Below, in pieces: positions 62,397 to 64,000 of a stretch of 64,000 nucleotides of DNA. Positions within the stretch are counted from its first letter, which is position 1; each line of letters begins with the position of its first letter. The notes beneath the pieces were generated by a model, which saw only the letters and a program-made list of their open reading frames with translations, ran no database searches and had not been told where the DNA came from. The position numbers and the translations under genes are program-made. The stretch is from Enterococcus mundtii (GTDB lineage: Bacteria; Bacillota; Bacilli; Lactobacillales; Enterococcaceae), in NCBI RefSeq assembly GCF_002947535.1, contig NZ_PUAP01000022.1, forward strand, positions 1-64,000, given 5' to 3'.

Positions 62397-64000
62397 TTAT
62401 TCCACCTGCGTTGGATGGAACTGATCATTGATTTCTTTAATAGCTGCTAAATCAACTTTCGGTTGTCGGTCATAAGTCAGTAACCCATTGATTTCTTGCT
62501 CGACATCTGTCAATTGGGTATAGCAATAACCCCAAAGCCCAACAGAATCATAAACAGCCGTCATTATCCGCTGATAATCCTTCAAGAAATCTTGTTTATT
62601 CTCCACTGAGGTATAACCCCAACCTGGTTGCCCAGAAACATCAAAGCCAATACCGCCAAACTCAGTTAATAAAATAGGCTGATCCTGATAAGAAAATCCT
62701 CCAGCGAAAATCGGCCATGGTGTTGATACTCGATTCACCAATTTTTCTCTCGTGCTGAGACTGTCTTTAAAGTACAGATATTTTTGCCGTTCGGATTCTT
62801 GGCCATGAGCATAATTATGGATCGCACAAATATCTGTCTCTGTCATCGCCCAACCATCATTTGAAATAACCAATCGTTGCTGGTCTAGTGAATGGATAAA
62901 GTGATACATTGCTTGAGAAAAATGCTGTTGTTGGCGATCAAAAGAGATTTTTGGTACGCCCCAGCTCTCGTTGATCGGTACCCAAGTGACGATCGAAGGA
63001 TGGCTATAGTCACGACTAATGATTTCTGCCCACTCCTGCATCAAGCGCGTCACAGAAAGGTCGGTATAGATCGCCGGTGCTGCACACTCGCCCCAAACCA
63101 GAAATCCCAATTTATCTGCCCAGTATAAAAAGCGCGGATCTTCTGTTTTTTGGTGTTTACGACAACCGTTAAAACCCATTTCTTTTGCTAATAAGATATC
63201 TTGTTTAAATGCCTCATCCGTAGGGGCAGTCAACAAGCCATTAGGCCAATAGCCTTGATCGAGAACCAACTTCTGATAATAAGGTTTGTTATTTAAGTAG
63301 ATCATGCCATTTTCTGTCTGTATTTTACGCATACCAAAATAACTTTTTAATTGATCGATCGCATTTCCTGCTTCTGTAAGAGTCAATTCCACATCGAATA
63401 ATTGCGGATTTTCGGGCGTCCAAGACCAGCCCTCATGATGAAAATTGGTCCGAAAAATTTGTTGTTGAAAAATATCGACTGCAAAACTTAACTTAGAAGT
63501 CACAAACTCTGCAGCCCCACTGATGACTAAATCACCTTTAAAATAGATTTGATACTCTAACACTAATTGTGGCTTTAACTGGTTCAATTCAACATCGATC
63601 ATCACGGCACCAGCATCAAAATCACTAGTAAATTTCACATGTTGCAAGTGGGTCGCAGCAACTACTTCTATCCAGACCGGCTGCCAGATTCCCGTTGAGT
63701 TTGTGTACCAGATCCCTGCTGATTCTTCTTCCCAAAATTGTTTCCCTCGTGGGATGCTTTCATCAAAATGTGGATCGAATGCTCGTACACTTAGTATCTG
63801 TTCTTCTCCCGCCACAAGAGCATCCGTAATGTCGATATCAAAAGAGGTGTGCCCTCCGCAATGATTTTTCACATGATGTCCATTGACAAATACATCTGCC
63901 TCATAGTCCACTGCACCAAAATGCAAAAGGACACGGCTTTCTTCAGGAACCTGTACATTGAAGGTCCGATAATACCAGACAATATCATGAACTTCTCGCT
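62397..64000 (-). CDS. GH2-family glycosidase (5' end outside the window)
   Basis: At least 534 aa; the frame is open to the window edge, so the N-terminal part is missing. Jelly-roll N-domain (VNGHHVKNHCGGHTSFDIDIT), central Ig-like domain and TIM barrel with acid/base Glu in WVPINESWG and nucleophile Glu in LLTEFGGIG. A beta-galactosidase, glucuronidase or related enzyme; substrate not decidable here. Precedes the GH43 gene by 30 nt, suggesting co-transcription. Confidence 0.85.
   Translation of the reverse strand, partial: REVHDIVWYYRTFNVQVPEESRVLLHFGAVDYEADVFVNGHHVKNHCGGHTSFDIDITDALVAGEEQILSVRAFDPHFDESIPRGKQFWEEESAGIWYTNSTGIWQPVWIEVVAATHLQHVKFTSDFDAGAVMIDVELNQLKPQLVLEYQIYFKGDLVISGAAEFVTSKLSFAVDIFQQQIFRTNFHHEGWSWTPENPQLFDVELTLTEAGNAIDQLKSYFGMRKIQTENGMIYLNNKPYYQKLVLDQGYWPNGLLTAPTDEAFKQDILLAKEMGFNGCRKHQKTEDPRFLYWADKLGFLVWGECAAPAIYTDLSVTRLMQEWAEIISRDYSHPSIVTWVPINESWGVPKISFDRQQQHFSQAMYHFIHSLDQQRLVISNDGWAMTETDICAIHNYAHGQESERQKYLYFKDSLSTREKLVNRVSTPWPIFAGGFSYQDQPILLTEFGGIGFDVSGQPGWGYTSVENKQDFLKDYQRIMTAVYDSVGLWGYCYTQLTDVEQEINGLLTYDRQPKVDLAAIKEINDQFHPTQVE

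Overview
The window is from a low-GC Firmicute, almost certainly an Enterococcus. The evidence is a sufCDSUB operon in Lactobacillales order, a methionine T-box ahead of metNIQ, and an ArpU-family late regulator, a family first described in Enterococcus. About two thirds of the window (to ~42.3 kb) is an integrated siphovirus-type prophage. The rest is host chromosome. I did not assign a species.

Prophage, left to right. Positions 1-1200 carry two plus-strand genes; the second has a promoter with a near-perfect LexA box. Positions 1430-1525 hold a candidate short antisense RNA over a tiny hydrophobic ORF. Positions 1838-3095 are a three-gene accessory cassette (membrane proteins plus a DUF6941-like protein) with its own promoter and a 30-bp palindrome. 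The minus strand then carries lysis (amidase endolysin, holin), baseplate and receptor binding (two BppU-type proteins flanking a metallophosphoesterase, a tail protein with two wall hydrolases, Dit), tape measure, tail chaperones joined by a -1 frameshift, tail and connector proteins, capsid, scaffold, portal and terminase, ending at an ArpU activator. Several internal terminators divide this late block. Two 88-nt copies of a structured tRNA-like RNA element sit in it, each followed by an intrinsic terminator.

The early region (30-40 kb, minus strand) carries small genes, a MazG-like protein, a replication initiator with internal 9-bp repeats, an HNH nuclease, DUF1351 and ERF recombination genes, a Bro-type antirepressor and a Cro-like protein. 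Divergent from it are the CI-like repressor, an ImmA-like peptidase and a tyrosine integrase (40.0-42.2 kb). Three plus-strand genes (28189, 29722, 36860) interrupt the minus-strand blocks with their own promoters or terminators, which is typical of morons. A yopX/DUF1642 segment is decayed. The integrase end of the prophage abuts sufB; the other attachment site was not found and may lie outside the window.

Host chromosome, 42.3-64 kb: Fe-S assembly (sufCDSUB), methionine uptake (T-box-metNIQ), a GcvH-like and an ArsC/Spx-like protein, a RodA/FtsW protein, a LysR regulator divergent from a TDT-family transporter (with a ~200-nt structured leader) and a YeiH-type transporter, ogt, a GtrB-like glycosyltransferase, small membrane and secreted proteins, and a GH43 lipoprotein next to a GH2 glycosidase cut by the window end.
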